Source of the DNA: Microbacterium sp. p3-SID336
Lineage (GTDB): Bacteria; Actinomycetota; Actinomycetes; Actinomycetales; Microbacteriaceae
Length of the DNA: 64,000 bases
Direction: 5' to 3'
NCBI RefSeq assembly: GCF_025143365.1
Contig: NZ_JALXPE010000009.1
Location: 15,340-79,339, forward strand
Position 1 is the stretch's first letter. Each line of letters begins with the position of its first letter. Of this stretch, positions 8,140 through 17,517 are shown one piece after another. The notes below the pieces were generated by a model that saw only the letters and a program-made list of their open reading frames with translations, had not been told where the DNA came from and made no database searches. A program made the position numbers and the translations under genes.

Positions 8140-9270
8140 TCAGCGCAGCGCGGCGAAGAACGCCCGGATGTCTCCGGCGAGCTCGTCCGGGCGCTCCAGT
8201 GCGGCGAAGTGGCCGCCCTCGTCGAAGCGGCTCCAGTGCACGATGTTGTCGTTGTCGCGCTCCGCGAAGACCCGAATGGTCTGGAAGTCGTCGGCGAAGA
8301 CGGCGACCCCGGTCGGCGCATGGTTGATGCGCGGCTCGGCCTCGGCCCTGGCGTTCTCCAGGTAGCTCCGGCTCATGCCCGAGGCGGCGTTCGCGAACCA
8401 GTTCACGCTCACCTCCAGCAGGATGCTGTCGAGCGGCACGAGCGAGGTGCCGTTGCCGAAGGAGTTGAACAGCTCGCTGTACGCCAGCAGGCCGACCGGG
8501 GAGTCGCTGAGCCCCACCGCCACGGTCTGCGGCCGGGACGAGTTCATCGTGTTGTAGCCGCCGACCGACTGGAACCACTGCATGTGCTCGAGACCGGCGT
8601 AGTCCTGCGGCTCCAGCTTCTCGAACTCCGCCGGGTCGCCGGACGGGAACGAGAACAGCTGCAGCACGTGCAGGCCGAGGAAGCCCTCCGGCGCGAGCAG
8701 CCCCAGCTCGCGCGCGACCATGGCGCCGTTGTCGGAGCCGTGGATGCCGTAGCGCTCGTACCCGAGCCCGCGCATGAGCCGGTCGTACGCCGCGGCGACC
8801 TTCGCGACGGTCCAGCCCGCCGCGGCGAGCGGCTGCGAGAACCCGTAGCCGGGGGCGTCCGGGATCACCAGGTGGAACGCGTCCTCCGCGCGGCCGCCGT
8901 GGGCCTCCGGATCGGTGAGGCGGTCGATGAGGTCGAGGTAGTCGACGGCCGAGCCGGGGTAGGTGTGGGCGAGCAGGAGGGGCGTCGCGTTCTCATGCCG
9001 TGAGCGCACGTGCAGGAAGTGGATGGTCTGCCCGTCGATCTCGGTCGTGAACTGCGGGTGGGCGTTGAGACGCTCCTGGGCTTCCGCCCAGTCGAACTCC
9101 TGCCAGGCCGCGATGGCCTCGCGCAGGTAGGAGTTCGGGGTGCCGGCGTCCCAGTCATCGACCGGCGCAGTACGCGGGAGGCGGGTGCGCGCGAGGCGCT
9201 CATGGAGGTCGGCGATCTCGACGGCGGAGATGTCGACGGCGAAGGGACGGATGTCGAGTGCGGTGTTCAT
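8140..9270 (-). CDS. Epoxide hydrolase (EHN plus alpha/beta-hydrolase)
   Basis: A 376-residue protein with the N-terminal EHN region (IRPFAVDISAVEIADLHERL...) and an alpha/beta-hydrolase core, as in microsomal-type epoxide hydrolases. The nucleophile elbow is GIHGSDNGAMVA with Asp as nucleophile. The oxyanion motif usually written HGWPGS reads HTYPGS here, and the catalytic His is in DEGGHFAALE near the C-terminus. -10 box TATCGT (minus strand, 9278-9283) lies 7 bases before the ATG, so leaderless. It is divergent from a WYL regulator 70 bases away, which may control it. Substrate unknown. Confidence 0.88.
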   Translation of the reverse strand: MNTALDIRPFAVDISAVEIADLHERLARTRLPRTAPVDDWDAGTPNSYLREAIAAWQEFDWAEAQERLNAHPQFTTEIDGQTIHFLHVRSRHENATPLLLAHTYPGSAVDYLDLIDRLTDPEAHGGRAEDAFHLVIPDAPGYGFSQPLAAAGWTVAKVAAAYDRLMRGLGYERYGIHGSDNGAMVARELGLLAPEGFLGLHVLQLFSFPSGDPAEFEKLEPQDYAGLEHMQWFQSVGGYNTMNSSRPQTVAVGLSDSPVGLLAYSELFNSFGNGTSLVPLDSILLEVSVNWFANAASGMSRSYLENARAEAEPRINHAPTGVAVFADDFQTIRVFAERDNDNIVHWSRFDEGGHFAALERPDELAGDIRAFFAALR

Positions 9271-9340
9271 GTCTCCGACGATAGAAGGGCATTAGGCTGG
9301 ATCTGTTCCTAATGAAATCGGCATCATCGGGAGGTTCCGC

Positions 9341-10297
9341 ATGGCCGATCCGACCGCCCGGCTGCTCGCCCTCCTCGCTCTCCTGCAGACCGGCCCCGAG
9401 CGGTCGGGACGCGAGCTCGCCCAGCGTCTCGGCGTCTCCGCGCGCACCGTCCGCCATGACGTCGAGCGGCTGCGCGACCTCGGGTACCCGGTCGACGCCA
9501 CGCGCGGATCGACCGGCGGCTACCGACTCGGCGCGGGCGGCAAGCTCCCTCCGCTGCTGCTCGACGATGAGGAGGCGGTGGCGGTGACGGTCGGCCTGCG
9601 CGCCGCCGCCGGTATCACGGGGGTTGCCGAATCCGGCGCGCGCGCCCTTGCCAAGCTCGAACAGGTCCTCCCCTCCCATCTCCGGCCCACCGTCGACGCC
9701 CTGCGCACGAGCGTCGACCGTGCCCCGGAGAACAACGACACCGATGTACCGGACCCCGAGGTCGATCCGGCCACCCTGCGGGCGATCGCCGGCGCGATCC
9801 GCGATCAGGAGTGGCTGCGCTTCGACTACGACGGCGTCTCCCTGCGTGTCGAGCCCTACCGCCTGCTGACCTGGGTGCGCCGCTGGTACCTCGTGGGCCG
9901 CGACCCCGAGTCCGGCGAATGGGACACGTACCGCGTCGACTGGATGCAGCTGCGGATGCCCACACGTCGCCGCTTCGAGCCGCAGCCCCTGCCGGGCGGC
10001 GACTACACCGCGTTCGCCATGCGCACCATCGCCGTGAGCGGCTGGAAGGTGCACGCCCGACTGCGCATCGATGCGCCCGCCGAAGCCGTCCTCGACCGGA
10101 TCCACGCCGCGGTCGGCGTCGTCGAGCCGGTGGACGACGACCACTGCATCCTCGTCACGGGCGCGGACAGCCTCGACACCGTCGCCGCCTACATCGGGAT
10201 GCTGATGATGGACTTCACCGTGGAGAGCCCGCCGGAGCTCCTCCCCCGCCTGCAGCTGCTCTCCGAGCGCTACGCCCGCGCGGTCGCCGGTTCCTGA
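9341..10297 (+). CDS. WYL-domain transcriptional regulator
   Basis: A 318-residue DeoR-like regulator. The N-terminal winged helix (LLALLQTGPERSGRELAQRL, GVSARTVRHDVERLRDLGYPV) covers about residues 5-60. The WYL domain runs from about 145 to 230 and includes IRDQEWLRFDYDGV and EPYRLLTWVRRWYLVGRD, followed by the WCX C-terminal region. WYL domains sense small ligands or nucleic acids. The ATG at 9341 is preceded by GGGAGG. It diverges from the epoxide hydrolase gene, its likely target, and shares a nested terminator with the convergent glyS. Confidence 0.9.
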   Translation: MADPTARLLALLALLQTGPERSGRELAQRLGVSARTVRHDVERLRDLGYPVDATRGSTGGYRLGAGGKLPPLLLDDEEAVAVTVGLRAAAGITGVAESGARALAKLEQVLPSHLRPTVDALRTSVDRAPENNDTDVPDPEVDPATLRAIAGAIRDQEWLRFDYDGVSLRVEPYRLLTWVRRWYLVGRDPESGEWDTYRVDWMQLRMPTRRRFEPQPLPGGDYTAFAMRTIAVSGWKVHARLRIDAPAEAVLDRIHAAVGVVEPVDDDHCILVTGADSLDTVAAYIGMLMMDFTVESPPELLPRLQLLSERYARAVAGS

Positions 10298-10298
10298 C

Positions 10299-10374
10299 CG
10301 CGCCCGCCGACCCTCCCACGCCGGAACCCCCTCCCACCGGGGCGGCAGAAGGGGGTTCCGGTCAGGCGGGCGCG
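10299..10374. terminator. Nested bidirectional terminator between the WYL gene and glyS
   Basis: An inner stem CCGGAACCCCC (10321-10331)/GGGGGTTCCGG (10351-10361) lies within an outer stem CGCGCCCGCC (10299-10308)/GGCGGGCGCG (10365-10374). Both are perfect. They sit between the two convergent stops and can serve both strands. Confidence 0.85.
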
Positions 10375-10387
10375 AGACCCGCCGTGC

Positions 10388-11773
10388 TCAGGCGCCGCGC
10401 AGGCGCTCCGCGAGATACGCGTGCAGGCCGTCGATCGGCACGCGCTCCTGCGCCATCGTGTCGCGGTCGCGCACCGTCACGGCGCGGTCGTCTAGCGAAT
10501 CGAAGTCGACCGTGACGCAGAACGGCGTGCCGATCTCGTCCTGACGGCGGTAACGGCGGCCGATGGCACCGGCGTCGTCGAAGTCCACGGCCCACGAACC
10601 GCGCAGCGTGTCGGCCACCTCGCGCGCGAGCGGGGACAGGTTCTCGTTGCGGCTGAGCGGAAGCACCGCGGCCTTCACGGGCGCCAGACGCGGGTCGAGC
10701 TTCAGCACCGTGCGGGTGTCGGTGCCGCCCTTGGCGTTAGGCACCTGCTCCTCGACATAGGCGTCGACGAGGAAAGCCATCATGGCGCGCGTGAGGCCGA
10801 ACGACGGCTCGATCACGTACGGGGTGTAGCGCTCCCCCGTGGCCTGGTCGAAGTACGTCAGGCTCTGGCCCGACGCCTCGCTGTGACTGGAGAGGTCGTA
10901 GTCGGTGCGGTTCGCGACGCCCATCAGTTCGCCCCACTCCTTGCCCGCGAAGCCGAAGCGGTACTCCACGTCGATCGTGCCGGCCGAGTAGTGCGCGCGG
11001 TCCTCTTCCGGCACGTCGAACTGCCGCATGTTCTCGGGATCGATGCCGAGGTCGATGAACCAGTTCCAGCACGCCTCGACCCAGTGGTCGAACCACTGCG
11101 GGGCTTCGGCGGGCGGGGTGAAGAACTCGATCTCCATCTGCTCGAACTCGCGCGTGCGGAAGATGAAGTTGCCCGGCGTGATCTCGTTGCGGAACGCCTT
11201 GCCGACCTGGCCGATGCCGAACGGCGGCTTCTTGCGGCTCGCGGTGAGCACGTTGGAGAAGTTCACGAAGATGCCCTGCGCGGTCTCGGGGCGCAGGTAG
11301 TAGAGGCCCGACTCGTCGTCCACGACGCCGAGGTACGTCTTGACGAGGCCGGAGAAGGCCTTCGGCTCCGTGTACTGCCCCTTCGTGCCGCAGTTCGGGC
11401 ACGGCACGTCGGCCAGCCCGTTCTCGGCCTTGCGACCCTTGCGCGCCTCGAAGTCCTCGATCAGGTTGTCGGCGCGGAAGCGCTTGTGGCACTGCAGGCA
11501 CTCGACCAGCGGGTCGGTGAACGTCGCGACGTGCCCCGAGGCCTCCCACACGCGCTTGGGCAGGATGATGCTCGAGTCCAGGCCGACCATGTCTCCGCGA
11601 CCGCGGACGAACGTCTGCCACCACTGCCGCCGGATGTTCTCCTTGAGCTCGGTACCGAGGGGTCCGTAGTCCCAGGCGGAACGCGAACCGCCGTAGATCT
11701 CACCCGCCTGGAAGACGAACCCGCGGTGGCGGGCGAGGGCGATGACCTTGTCAAGACGGGACTGTTCGGCCAC
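10388..11773 (-). CDS. glyS: Glycine--tRNA ligase
   Basis: A 461-residue class II synthetase of the dimeric bacterial/eukaryotic type that charges tRNA(Gly) with glycine. The N-terminal [22 protein letters not shown] is diagnostic. A zinc-type CLQCH ... CPNCG pair lies at about residues 98-150, and motif 2 ([25 protein letters not shown], described here only by position near 200) and the anticodon-binding C-terminal domain follow. The start is the GTG at 11773, with GGAG upstream in ATTGGAGCCACC. It stands alone, converging with the WYL gene and divergent from the peptide transporter. Confidence 0.97.
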   Translation of the reverse strand: MAEQSRLDKVIALARHRGFVFQAGEIYGGSRSAWDYGPLGTELKENIRRQWWQTFVRGRGDMVGLDSSIILPKRVWEASGHVATFTDPLVECLQCHKRFRADNLIEDFEARKGRKAENGLADVPCPNCGTKGQYTEPKAFSGLVKTYLGVVDDESGLYYLRPETAQGIFVNFSNVLTASRKKPPFGIGQVGKAFRNEITPGNFIFRTREFEQMEIEFFTPPAEAPQWFDHWVEACWNWFIDLGIDPENMRQFDVPEEDRAHYSAGTIDVEYRFGFAGKEWGELMGVANRTDYDLSSHSEASGQSLTYFDQATGERYTPYVIEPSFGLTRAMMAFLVDAYVEEQVPNAKGGTDTRTVLKLDPRLAPVKAAVLPLSRNENLSPLAREVADTLRGSWAVDFDDAGAIGRRYRRQDEIGTPFCVTVDFDSLDDRAVTVRDRDTMAQERVPIDGLHAYLAERLRGA

Positions 11774-11888
11774 GGTGGCTCCAATGGTCGGATGCGGAGA
11801 ACGCCCGTGAGCACGGGCACCGCCATTCTATCCGTGGTCGCAGCGCGCCCCCTGGCCGCGCGGACCCCCGGAGAGTACCGTCCCACGC

Positions 11889-13358
11889 ATGAGCACCGCA
11901 TCGGCACGGCCCGCCTCCCGCGACGAGGACACCCGCTTCTTCGGGCAGCCGTGGTCGCTCGTCCACATCTTCGGCGTGGAGATGTGGGAGCGGTTCAGCT
12001 TCTACGGCATGCAGGGCATCCTGCTCATCTACCTGTACTTCTCGGTCGCCCAGGGCGGTCTCGGCCTGCCGGAGTCGGTGGCGGGCGGCATCCTCGGCGC
12101 GTACGGCGGCTCCGTGTACCTGTCGACCATCCTCGGCGCCTGGCTCGCCGACCGGCTGTTCGGCTCGGAGCGGGTGCTCTTCGTCAGCGCCATCGTCATC
12201 GTCTGCGGCCACCTGGCCCTGGCGCTGCTGCCCGGGTTCGTGGGCGTCGGCGTCGGCCTCGTGCTCGTGGCTCTCGGCTCCGGAGGCCTGAAGGCCAACG
12301 CGACAGCGGTCGTCGGAACGCTCTACCGCCCGGACGACGTGCGCCGCGACGCCGGCTTCTCGCTCTTCTACCTCGGCATCAACCTCGGCGCCTTCCTCGG
12401 TCCGATCCTCACCGGGCTCCTGCAGTCGACCCTCGGCTTCCACTGGGGCTTCGGCCTCGCGGCGCTCGGCATGACCCTGGGCCTCGTGCAGTACTCGTTC
12501 GGCCGACGCGGGCTTCCCGACTCCGCCCGCGCGGTCCCGAACCCGCTCCCCCGCTCGCGCTATCCGCTGGTCGCCGGCATCGCCGTGGGCGCGGTGCTCC
12601 TCATCGCGGTGCTCGTCCTGACCGGCGTCATCCAGGTGGGCAACCTCGCCCTCATCGTGATCGTCATCACCGTGGTCGCCGCCATCGCCTATTTCGCCGT
12701 GATCCTCACCAGCCGCCGCATCGACGCCACCGAGCGCTCGCGGGTGTGGGGCTTCCTGCCGCTGTTCCTCACGAGCGTCGCCTTCTGGTCGCTGTACCAG
12801 CAGCAGTTCACGGTGCTGACCATCTACTCGGACAAGCGCCTCGACCGGAACCTGTTCGGCTGGGAGATGCCGGTCTCCTGGGTTCAGTCGATCAACCCGG
12901 TCTTCATCATCATCCTGTCCGGCGTCTTCGCCGCCATCTGGACGAAGCTCGGCACGCGTCAGCCGTCGACGCCGGTGAAGTTCGCGCTCGCCGCCATCAT
13001 CATGGGCTCGGCGTTCCCGCTGTTCCTGCCGTTCGCGGGCGGCGGGGCGAACTCCACCCCGCTGCTGGCGATCGTCGGGATCCTCTTCGTCTTCACGGTC
13101 GCCGAGCTGCTGCTCTCTCCGGTCGGGCTCTCGGTCACGACGAAGCTCGCTCCCGCAGTGTTCCAGACGCAGATGGTGGCGCTGTTCTTCCTGTCGATCG
13201 CCCTCGGCACCGCCATCTCGGGCGAGCTCGTGCGGTTCTACGACCCGGAGAACGAGGTGCCGTTCTTCTCGATCCTCGGCGGCATCGCGATCCTCGTCGG
13301 AGTCGGGCTGCTGCTGAGCGTCAAGCCGGTGCTGCGGCTCATGCGGGGTGTGCGCTGA
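11889..13358 (+). CDS. POT/PTR2-family proton-coupled peptide transporter
   Basis: A 489-residue membrane protein with about 14 hydrophobic segments. The POT signature VEMWERFSFYGMQGILLIYL lies in the first segment, containing the ExxERF motif that couples proton movement. LGINLGAFLGPILTGLL matches the second PTR2 signature. It imports di- and tripeptides. -10 TACCGT (11876-11881) lies 7 bases before the ATG, predicting a leaderless message. It is monocistronic and converges with an acetyltransferase gene. Confidence 0.92.
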   Translation: MSTASARPASRDEDTRFFGQPWSLVHIFGVEMWERFSFYGMQGILLIYLYFSVAQGGLGLPESVAGGILGAYGGSVYLSTILGAWLADRLFGSERVLFVSAIVIVCGHLALALLPGFVGVGVGLVLVALGSGGLKANATAVVGTLYRPDDVRRDAGFSLFYLGINLGAFLGPILTGLLQSTLGFHWGFGLAALGMTLGLVQYSFGRRGLPDSARAVPNPLPRSRYPLVAGIAVGAVLLIAVLVLTGVIQVGNLALIVIVITVVAAIAYFAVILTSRRIDATERSRVWGFLPLFLTSVAFWSLYQQQFTVLTIYSDKRLDRNLFGWEMPVSWVQSINPVFIIILSGVFAAIWTKLGTRQPSTPVKFALAAIIMGSAFPLFLPFAGGGANSTPLLAIVGILFVFTVAELLLSPVGLSVTTKLAPAVFQTQMVALFFLSIALGTAISGELVRFYDPENEVPFFSILGGIAILVGVGLLLSVKPVLRLMRGVR

Positions 13359-13376
13359 GCCGCCGCCGGCACGCGC

Positions 13377-14066
13377 TCAGGCCGTGAAGAGGTAGCCGCG
13401 CCCCGCCTCGAACCCGGCGATCCGCAGACCGCTGCCGAGCAGCCCCTCCATCTGCGCGCGCAGACGCAGCCGCCACTCGTGCGCGGCCTCGGGGTCGGAC
13501 ACGCGCAGGGCCTCGATGTCGTCCGGGATCTCCAGTGTCTCGACCACGGCGTCGGCGGCCGGGGGCTTCGCGATGTCGGCCAGCGCCCACTCGACGTCGA
13601 GGCGGTCGCTCTCATCGCCCGCATCGCCGCCGCCGAAGATGCCGTACCGGTTGACGGAGTAGCCCGTGGCGCGGGCGCCGAGCACGGTCAGGAAGAAGTG
13701 CGCGTTGCGGGCGACCAGCGGGTCGAAGGTCCAGGTGATGCGGCCGACGTCGCGCGAGAACGCCCACTGGCGCTGGTGCTCCTTGAGCTCGCGCCCCCAG
13801 CCGCGGCCGCGGTACTCGGGCAGCAGCGCCGTGATGTGCGAGTGCATCGCGCGCCGCGCCGGCTCCCCGAAGAACGCGATGGACGCGCCCACCATGCGTT
13901 CGTCGTCGCCCTCGCCGTCGAAGAAGCCGACGACGTAGTTGCCCGACTGCTGCAGGGCGCGCAGGGTCCCGGCATCCACCACGCGCTGCGGACCCCGGAT
14001 GGAGTCGAGCAGGCCCTGCGCGTCGAGGATGAGTTCAACGGTGTCCAGATCGCGGATGGTTCGCAC
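13377..14066 (-). CDS. GNAT-like acetyltransferase (COG3375 type)
   Basis: A 229-residue soluble protein. VGASIAFFG then MHSHITALLPEYRGRGWGRELKEHQRQWAF contains the acetyl-CoA loop pattern (RGRGWG), and ITWTFDPLVARNAHFFLTVLGA follows, which is the layout of the predicted GNAT proteins in COG3375. The substrate is unknown. The start is GTG at 14066 with a weak -10 CAGACT (14073-14078, minus strand) 6 bases upstream, consistent with leaderless expression. A HIT-like gene lies 85 bases upstream on the same strand. Confidence 0.75.
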   Translation of the reverse strand: MRTIRDLDTVELILDAQGLLDSIRGPQRVVDAGTLRALQQSGNYVVGFFDGEGDDERMVGASIAFFGEPARRAMHSHITALLPEYRGRGWGRELKEHQRQWAFSRDVGRITWTFDPLVARNAHFFLTVLGARATGYSVNRYGIFGGGDAGDESDRLDVEWALADIAKPPAADAVVETLEIPDDIEALRVSDPEAAHEWRLRLRAQMEGLLGSGLRIAGFEAGRGYLFTA

Positions 14067-14151
14067 GGACCCAGTCTGCCCCTCCTCCCCCGGTTCGCGG
14101 AAACCGTGCCCCGGTCAGGGGGACGGCCTCTGCGGTGCGGCCCCGGCGAGC

Positions 14152-14772
14152 TCACCGGTGCGGGAACGCCTCGCCACCCCCCGCGGCCAGGGCCTCCGCG
14201 ACGATCCCCAGGTGATCCTCCGCCATCTCTGTGCGCATCGGCGGCAGGATCCCGTCCCAGAACGCGAGCACCGCGCCGCGACCCTGCATCATGCCGGCCG
14301 GACGAGCCAGGGCCCACATGTGCATGTGCGCCGACCCGTCGTTCCAGCGACCGAAGTGACAGCGCGCGACACCGGGGATGCTCTTGACGGCCTCCGACAC
14401 GCGCTGCATCAACGGTCCGAGAGCGGCCAGCACGTCCTGCGGGGCGTTCTCCAGGAGCCAGTGCTCACGCGGCGCGACACCGCCGATGAAGGGCAGGCCG
14501 CCGACCTCCCACCCCGCACGAACCTGCCAGAGCTCGTCATGCCAGATGGTGTGCACGCTGGGGCCGCAGTGACCGCATTCCTCGGGATCCACTTCTCCGA
14601 CGCGCGGCTTCTCGGGCACGAGCATCGGTTCGAGAGGCCGCATCGTGACGCTGTCGAAGGCGCCGGGCAGCCCCTCTGCGATCGCCGAGGCATCGAGGAT
14701 CTCGCCGATCGGGAGCAGGCGGTGGTACGCGGAATCGGCGGGATGCTGCGCGGGCGCGCTGTCGTCGGTCAT
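14152..14772 (-). CDS. HIT-like hypothetical protein
   Basis: A 206-residue soluble protein. EECGHCG near residue 67 could bind metal, PREHWLLENAPQDVL and VARCHFGRWNDGSAHMHMWALARP follow, and the His-x-His in SAHMHMW resembles the histidine-triad/GalT-like active-site strand. This suggests a nucleotide-binding hydrolase or transferase, but the triad is incomplete and no substrate can be named. The ATG at 14772 is the first start consistent with the conserved region; the frame is open further upstream but antisense to the MFS gene. Divergent from that MFS gene by 55 bases. Confidence 0.65.
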   Translation of the reverse strand: MTDDSAPAQHPADSAYHRLLPIGEILDASAIAEGLPGAFDSVTMRPLEPMLVPEKPRVGEVDPEECGHCGPSVHTIWHDELWQVRAGWEVGGLPFIGGVAPREHWLLENAPQDVLAALGPLMQRVSEAVKSIPGVARCHFGRWNDGSAHMHMWALARPAGMMQGRGAVLAFWDGILPPMRTEMAEDHLGIVAEALAAGGGEAFPHR

Positions 14773-14827
14773 CGCGCCATGAAACCACACCGGCGCCGCA
14801 CCCGCGGAACGCCGATAGCCTTGACCG

Positions 14828-16270
14828 GTGGGTGCGAGCGACGACAGAGCCAGGAAGCGGCTCTCCCGCACCCCTCCCCGCTGGGCGATCATCGCCGTGC
14901 TGGCCTTCGCCGGCCTGTGCTCCTCGTTCATGTTCACGCTGGTGGTGCCGCTGCAGGCGGAGCTGCCGCAGCTGCTGAACGCCTCCCGCGAGGACACCAG
15001 CTGGGTCGTCACCATCACCCTGCTCGTCGCCGCCGTCGCCACCCCGATCTCCGGGCGCCTGGGCGACATGTACGGCAAGCGCCGCGTCGTGATCGTGCTG
15101 CTCGCGATCCTCGTCCTCGGCTCCGTGATCGCCGCCGTGTCCGGGTCCATCGTCGGGGTCGTCATCGGCCGGGCGCTGCAGGGGGCCGTCACGGGGGTGG
15201 TGCCGCTGGGCATCGCGATCATGCGCGACGTGCTGTCACCGGAGCGCCTCGGCACGGCCGTCGCCCTGATGAGCGCGACCATGGGCGTCGGCGGCGCGAT
15301 CGGCATGCCCGTCGCGGCACTGCTCGCCGAGAACGCCGACTGGCACATGCTGTTCTGGCTGGCGGCCGGCCTCGGCGTCCTCGGACTCGTCCTCGTGCTC
15401 GCGGTGGTCCCCGAAGACGTGCTCCGCTCGCCCGGGCGCCTTGACGTGCTCGGTGCGGTGGGACTCGCGACCGGCCTCACCGGGCTGCTGCTCTTCGTCT
15501 CCCGCGGCGCCGAGTGGGGCTGGACGGCGCCGCTGACCCTGGCGTGCGTGATCGGCGGCGTCGCGGTCCTGCTGGTCTGGGGCTGGTATCAGCTGCGCAC
15601 GAAGGATCCGCTGCTCGACCTGCGGGTCGCCGCGCGCCCCGCAGTGCTGTTCACGAACATCGCCGCGATCGGGATGGGCTTCGCCCTGTTCGCCTCGAAC
15701 GTCACGTTCCCGCAGCTGCTGGAGATGCCCGCCGGGACCGGAGCCGGATTCGGGCTCGACATGGTGGCGGCCTCGCTCGTCATCATGCCCGCGGGACTCG
15801 TGATGATGGTGATCTCGCCGCTGTCCGGCTGGCTGGAGCGCACCGTGGGCCCGCGTCCGCTGTTCACGGTCGGCGCGATCGCGATCGTGCTCGCCTACGT
15901 CTTCGTGCTGCTGTGGTCGACCGCGGTGTGGCACATCTTCGTCGCCAACATCTTCATCGGGATCGGCATCGGCTTCACGTTCGCGGCGATGCCGATGATC
16001 ATCATGCGGGCCGTCCCCGCGAACGAGACGGGCGCCTCGAACGGACTCAACGCGCTGTTCCGCTCCGTCGGCACCTCGACGGCCTCGGCCGTGATGGGCG
16101 GGGTGCTCGCGGCGATGAGCGTCGACGTCGGCGGCGTGGCCGTGCCGACCAGGGCCGCCTTCGAGGTGTGCTTCTGGCTCGCGATCGCGGCCGGCATCGT
16201 GGCCGTCATCCTGTCGCTGTTCATCCCGCGACGCCGCAGCACGGAGCAGCACCCCTCGCTCCCCGGGTGA
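14828..16270 (+). CDS. MFS drug efflux transporter, DHA2 (EmrB/QacA-like) family
   Basis: A 480-residue membrane protein with about 14 hydrophobic segments. The family motifs VVTITLLVAAVATPISGRLGD (motif D/A region) and GRALQGAVTGVVPLGIAIM are clear, and the 14-segment length fits DHA2 drug:H+ antiporters. The GTG at 14828 follows a -10 TAGCCT (14816-14821) by 6 bases, so leaderless. No adjacent TetR or MarR regulator is visible. Substrate unknown. Confidence 0.9.
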   Translation: MGASDDRARKRLSRTPPRWAIIAVLAFAGLCSSFMFTLVVPLQAELPQLLNASREDTSWVVTITLLVAAVATPISGRLGDMYGKRRVVIVLLAILVLGSVIAAVSGSIVGVVIGRALQGAVTGVVPLGIAIMRDVLSPERLGTAVALMSATMGVGGAIGMPVAALLAENADWHMLFWLAAGLGVLGLVLVLAVVPEDVLRSPGRLDVLGAVGLATGLTGLLLFVSRGAEWGWTAPLTLACVIGGVAVLLVWGWYQLRTKDPLLDLRVAARPAVLFTNIAAIGMGFALFASNVTFPQLLEMPAGTGAGFGLDMVAASLVIMPAGLVMMVISPLSGWLERTVGPRPLFTVGAIAIVLAYVFVLLWSTAVWHIFVANIFIGIGIGFTFAAMPMIIMRAVPANETGASNGLNALFRSVGTSTASAVMGGVLAAMSVDVGGVAVPTRAAFEVCFWLAIAAGIVAVILSLFIPRRRSTEQHPSLPG

Positions 16271-16276
16271 TGCCCC

Positions 16277-16350
16277 GCGGCGTCGCACCCGCGGCGTCGC
16301 ACCCGCGCGGTTCGCACCTCCGCCACGTCGCACCGGCACGGTTTCGCACT
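16277..16350. repeat. Periodic TCGCACC array
   Basis: TCGCACC or TCGCACT occurs at 16283, 16297, 16312, 16328 and 16344 (steps 14, 15, 16, 16), including a perfect 14-base tandem GCGGCGTCGCACCC at 16277-16304. It lies in the 173-base gap between two convergent genes. I see no other feature in that gap. Confidence 0.7.
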
Positions 16351-16443
16351 TTCGCGCCCTCGTCGCAAAGACGTCGCGACGGCGTGCGTGCTCTTGCGGA
16401 TCTGCGACCTGGGGCGGCGGAGGAGCTGGCCGACGCGGCGAGG

Positions 16444-17406
16444 TCAGTGCGTGTACTCCATCAGTTCGACGCCGAGCACCCGGAACGCGTCGTGCGCGCG
16501 CAGGCGGTGCGTGATGGAGAGGTCGTCGAAGCACACCACGAGCGCGTAGCCCACCCCGGCGCGCGGACCCGCGAGCACGCCGGCCTCGGCCCGCACGCCC
16601 CGGTCTCGACCCGTCTTGTTCACGAACAGCAGCCCGTGCGCGTCGTGGTCGTGCGCGAACGGGTCGAGCCCGGTCGCGGACGCCACGAGGCTCAGGTCCT
16701 GGTTCAGGCTCAGCCACTCCGCCACCTGGGCGCTCACCGCGGCATCGACCACCTGCGAGTTCACGAGGGCGGAGAACAGCCCGGCGAACTCCCGTGCCGA
16801 CCCCACCGCCACCTGCGGCGCGTCGTCCGGGCCGCGGCGGTCGCGGAACCGGTCGAGCAGAGCCGTGCGGCGCAGGCCGAGCCCTTCGATCCGCTGACGC
16901 ACGCGGTCGTGCCCGACCTTCTCCAGCAGGATGTTGACCGCGATGGGGTCGCCCGCGGTGGCGGCCAGCACGGCGAGGTCCTCCAGCGGCAGCGCCGGCG
17001 CACGGAGATGGCGCCACAGCCCCGAGGTCTCCACCGCGTCGACGCTCGTGCGCTCCACGATCTCGAGCGGATCCAGCGCGCCCGACGCGAAACCCGCGGC
17101 GACCTCGATCAGCAGCGGCACGACGCCGAGCCCCGCGACGGGCATCGTCACGTGGTCGTCGCCCGCGAGGACATGCACGTGCGAGTCGAGGTCGACGACG
17201 TGCACGGAGACCTGGGCACCCGCGTCGGCCAGGCCCTCCAGCGCCTTCAGTGTTGCGGTGAAGGAGCGGCGTCCGACCGCGGCCCTGCGGGGAAGCCGAC
17301 GGCTGGTGCGCTGCGAACGGCGGGCGTTCGACGCCTCGGGCGCGCCTCCCATCGGCTCGGGGACCGAGGGGTTTCGGAACCCATCGCCAGGCTCGAGAGC
17401 GGCCAC
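16444..17406 (-). CDS. Class A beta-lactamase-fold protein lacking the catalytic Ser and Lys
   Basis: A 320-residue protein whose order of elements matches class A beta-lactamase/serine hydrolase proteins: VSVHVVDLD, then the SxxK helix, SGLWRHL, the SDN loop, and KTG. The aligned SxxK reads GLGV (in MPVAGLGVVPLL, about residue 90), and SDN reads GDP (AGDPIAVNILLE). Only NKTGRDRG survives. It is probably a non-catalytic binding protein or an unusual enzyme. There is no signal peptide; the N-terminus is basic and Arg-rich. The start is GTG at 17406 with GAAGGA about 7 bases upstream. No metal or other catalytic centre replaces the lost residues. Confidence 0.78.
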   Translation of the reverse strand: MAALEPGDGFRNPSVPEPMGGAPEASNARRSQRTSRRLPRRAAVGRRSFTATLKALEGLADAGAQVSVHVVDLDSHVHVLAGDDHVTMPVAGLGVVPLLIEVAAGFASGALDPLEIVERTSVDAVETSGLWRHLRAPALPLEDLAVLAATAGDPIAVNILLEKVGHDRVRQRIEGLGLRRTALLDRFRDRRGPDDAPQVAVGSAREFAGLFSALVNSQVVDAAVSAQVAEWLSLNQDLSLVASATGLDPFAHDHDAHGLLFVNKTGRDRGVRAEAGVLAGPRAGVGYALVVCFDDLSITHRLRAHDAFRVLGVELMEYTH

Positions 17407-17517
17407 GCGTGATCCTTCGGGAGGGGGTTGATCGGCATGCCGAGGGGAGGCGCTCCCCAGCGGCAGGGATATCGTAACCCCACCGCCGGGGCTGGCCTCA
17501 CAGCGTCCGGCGAATGG

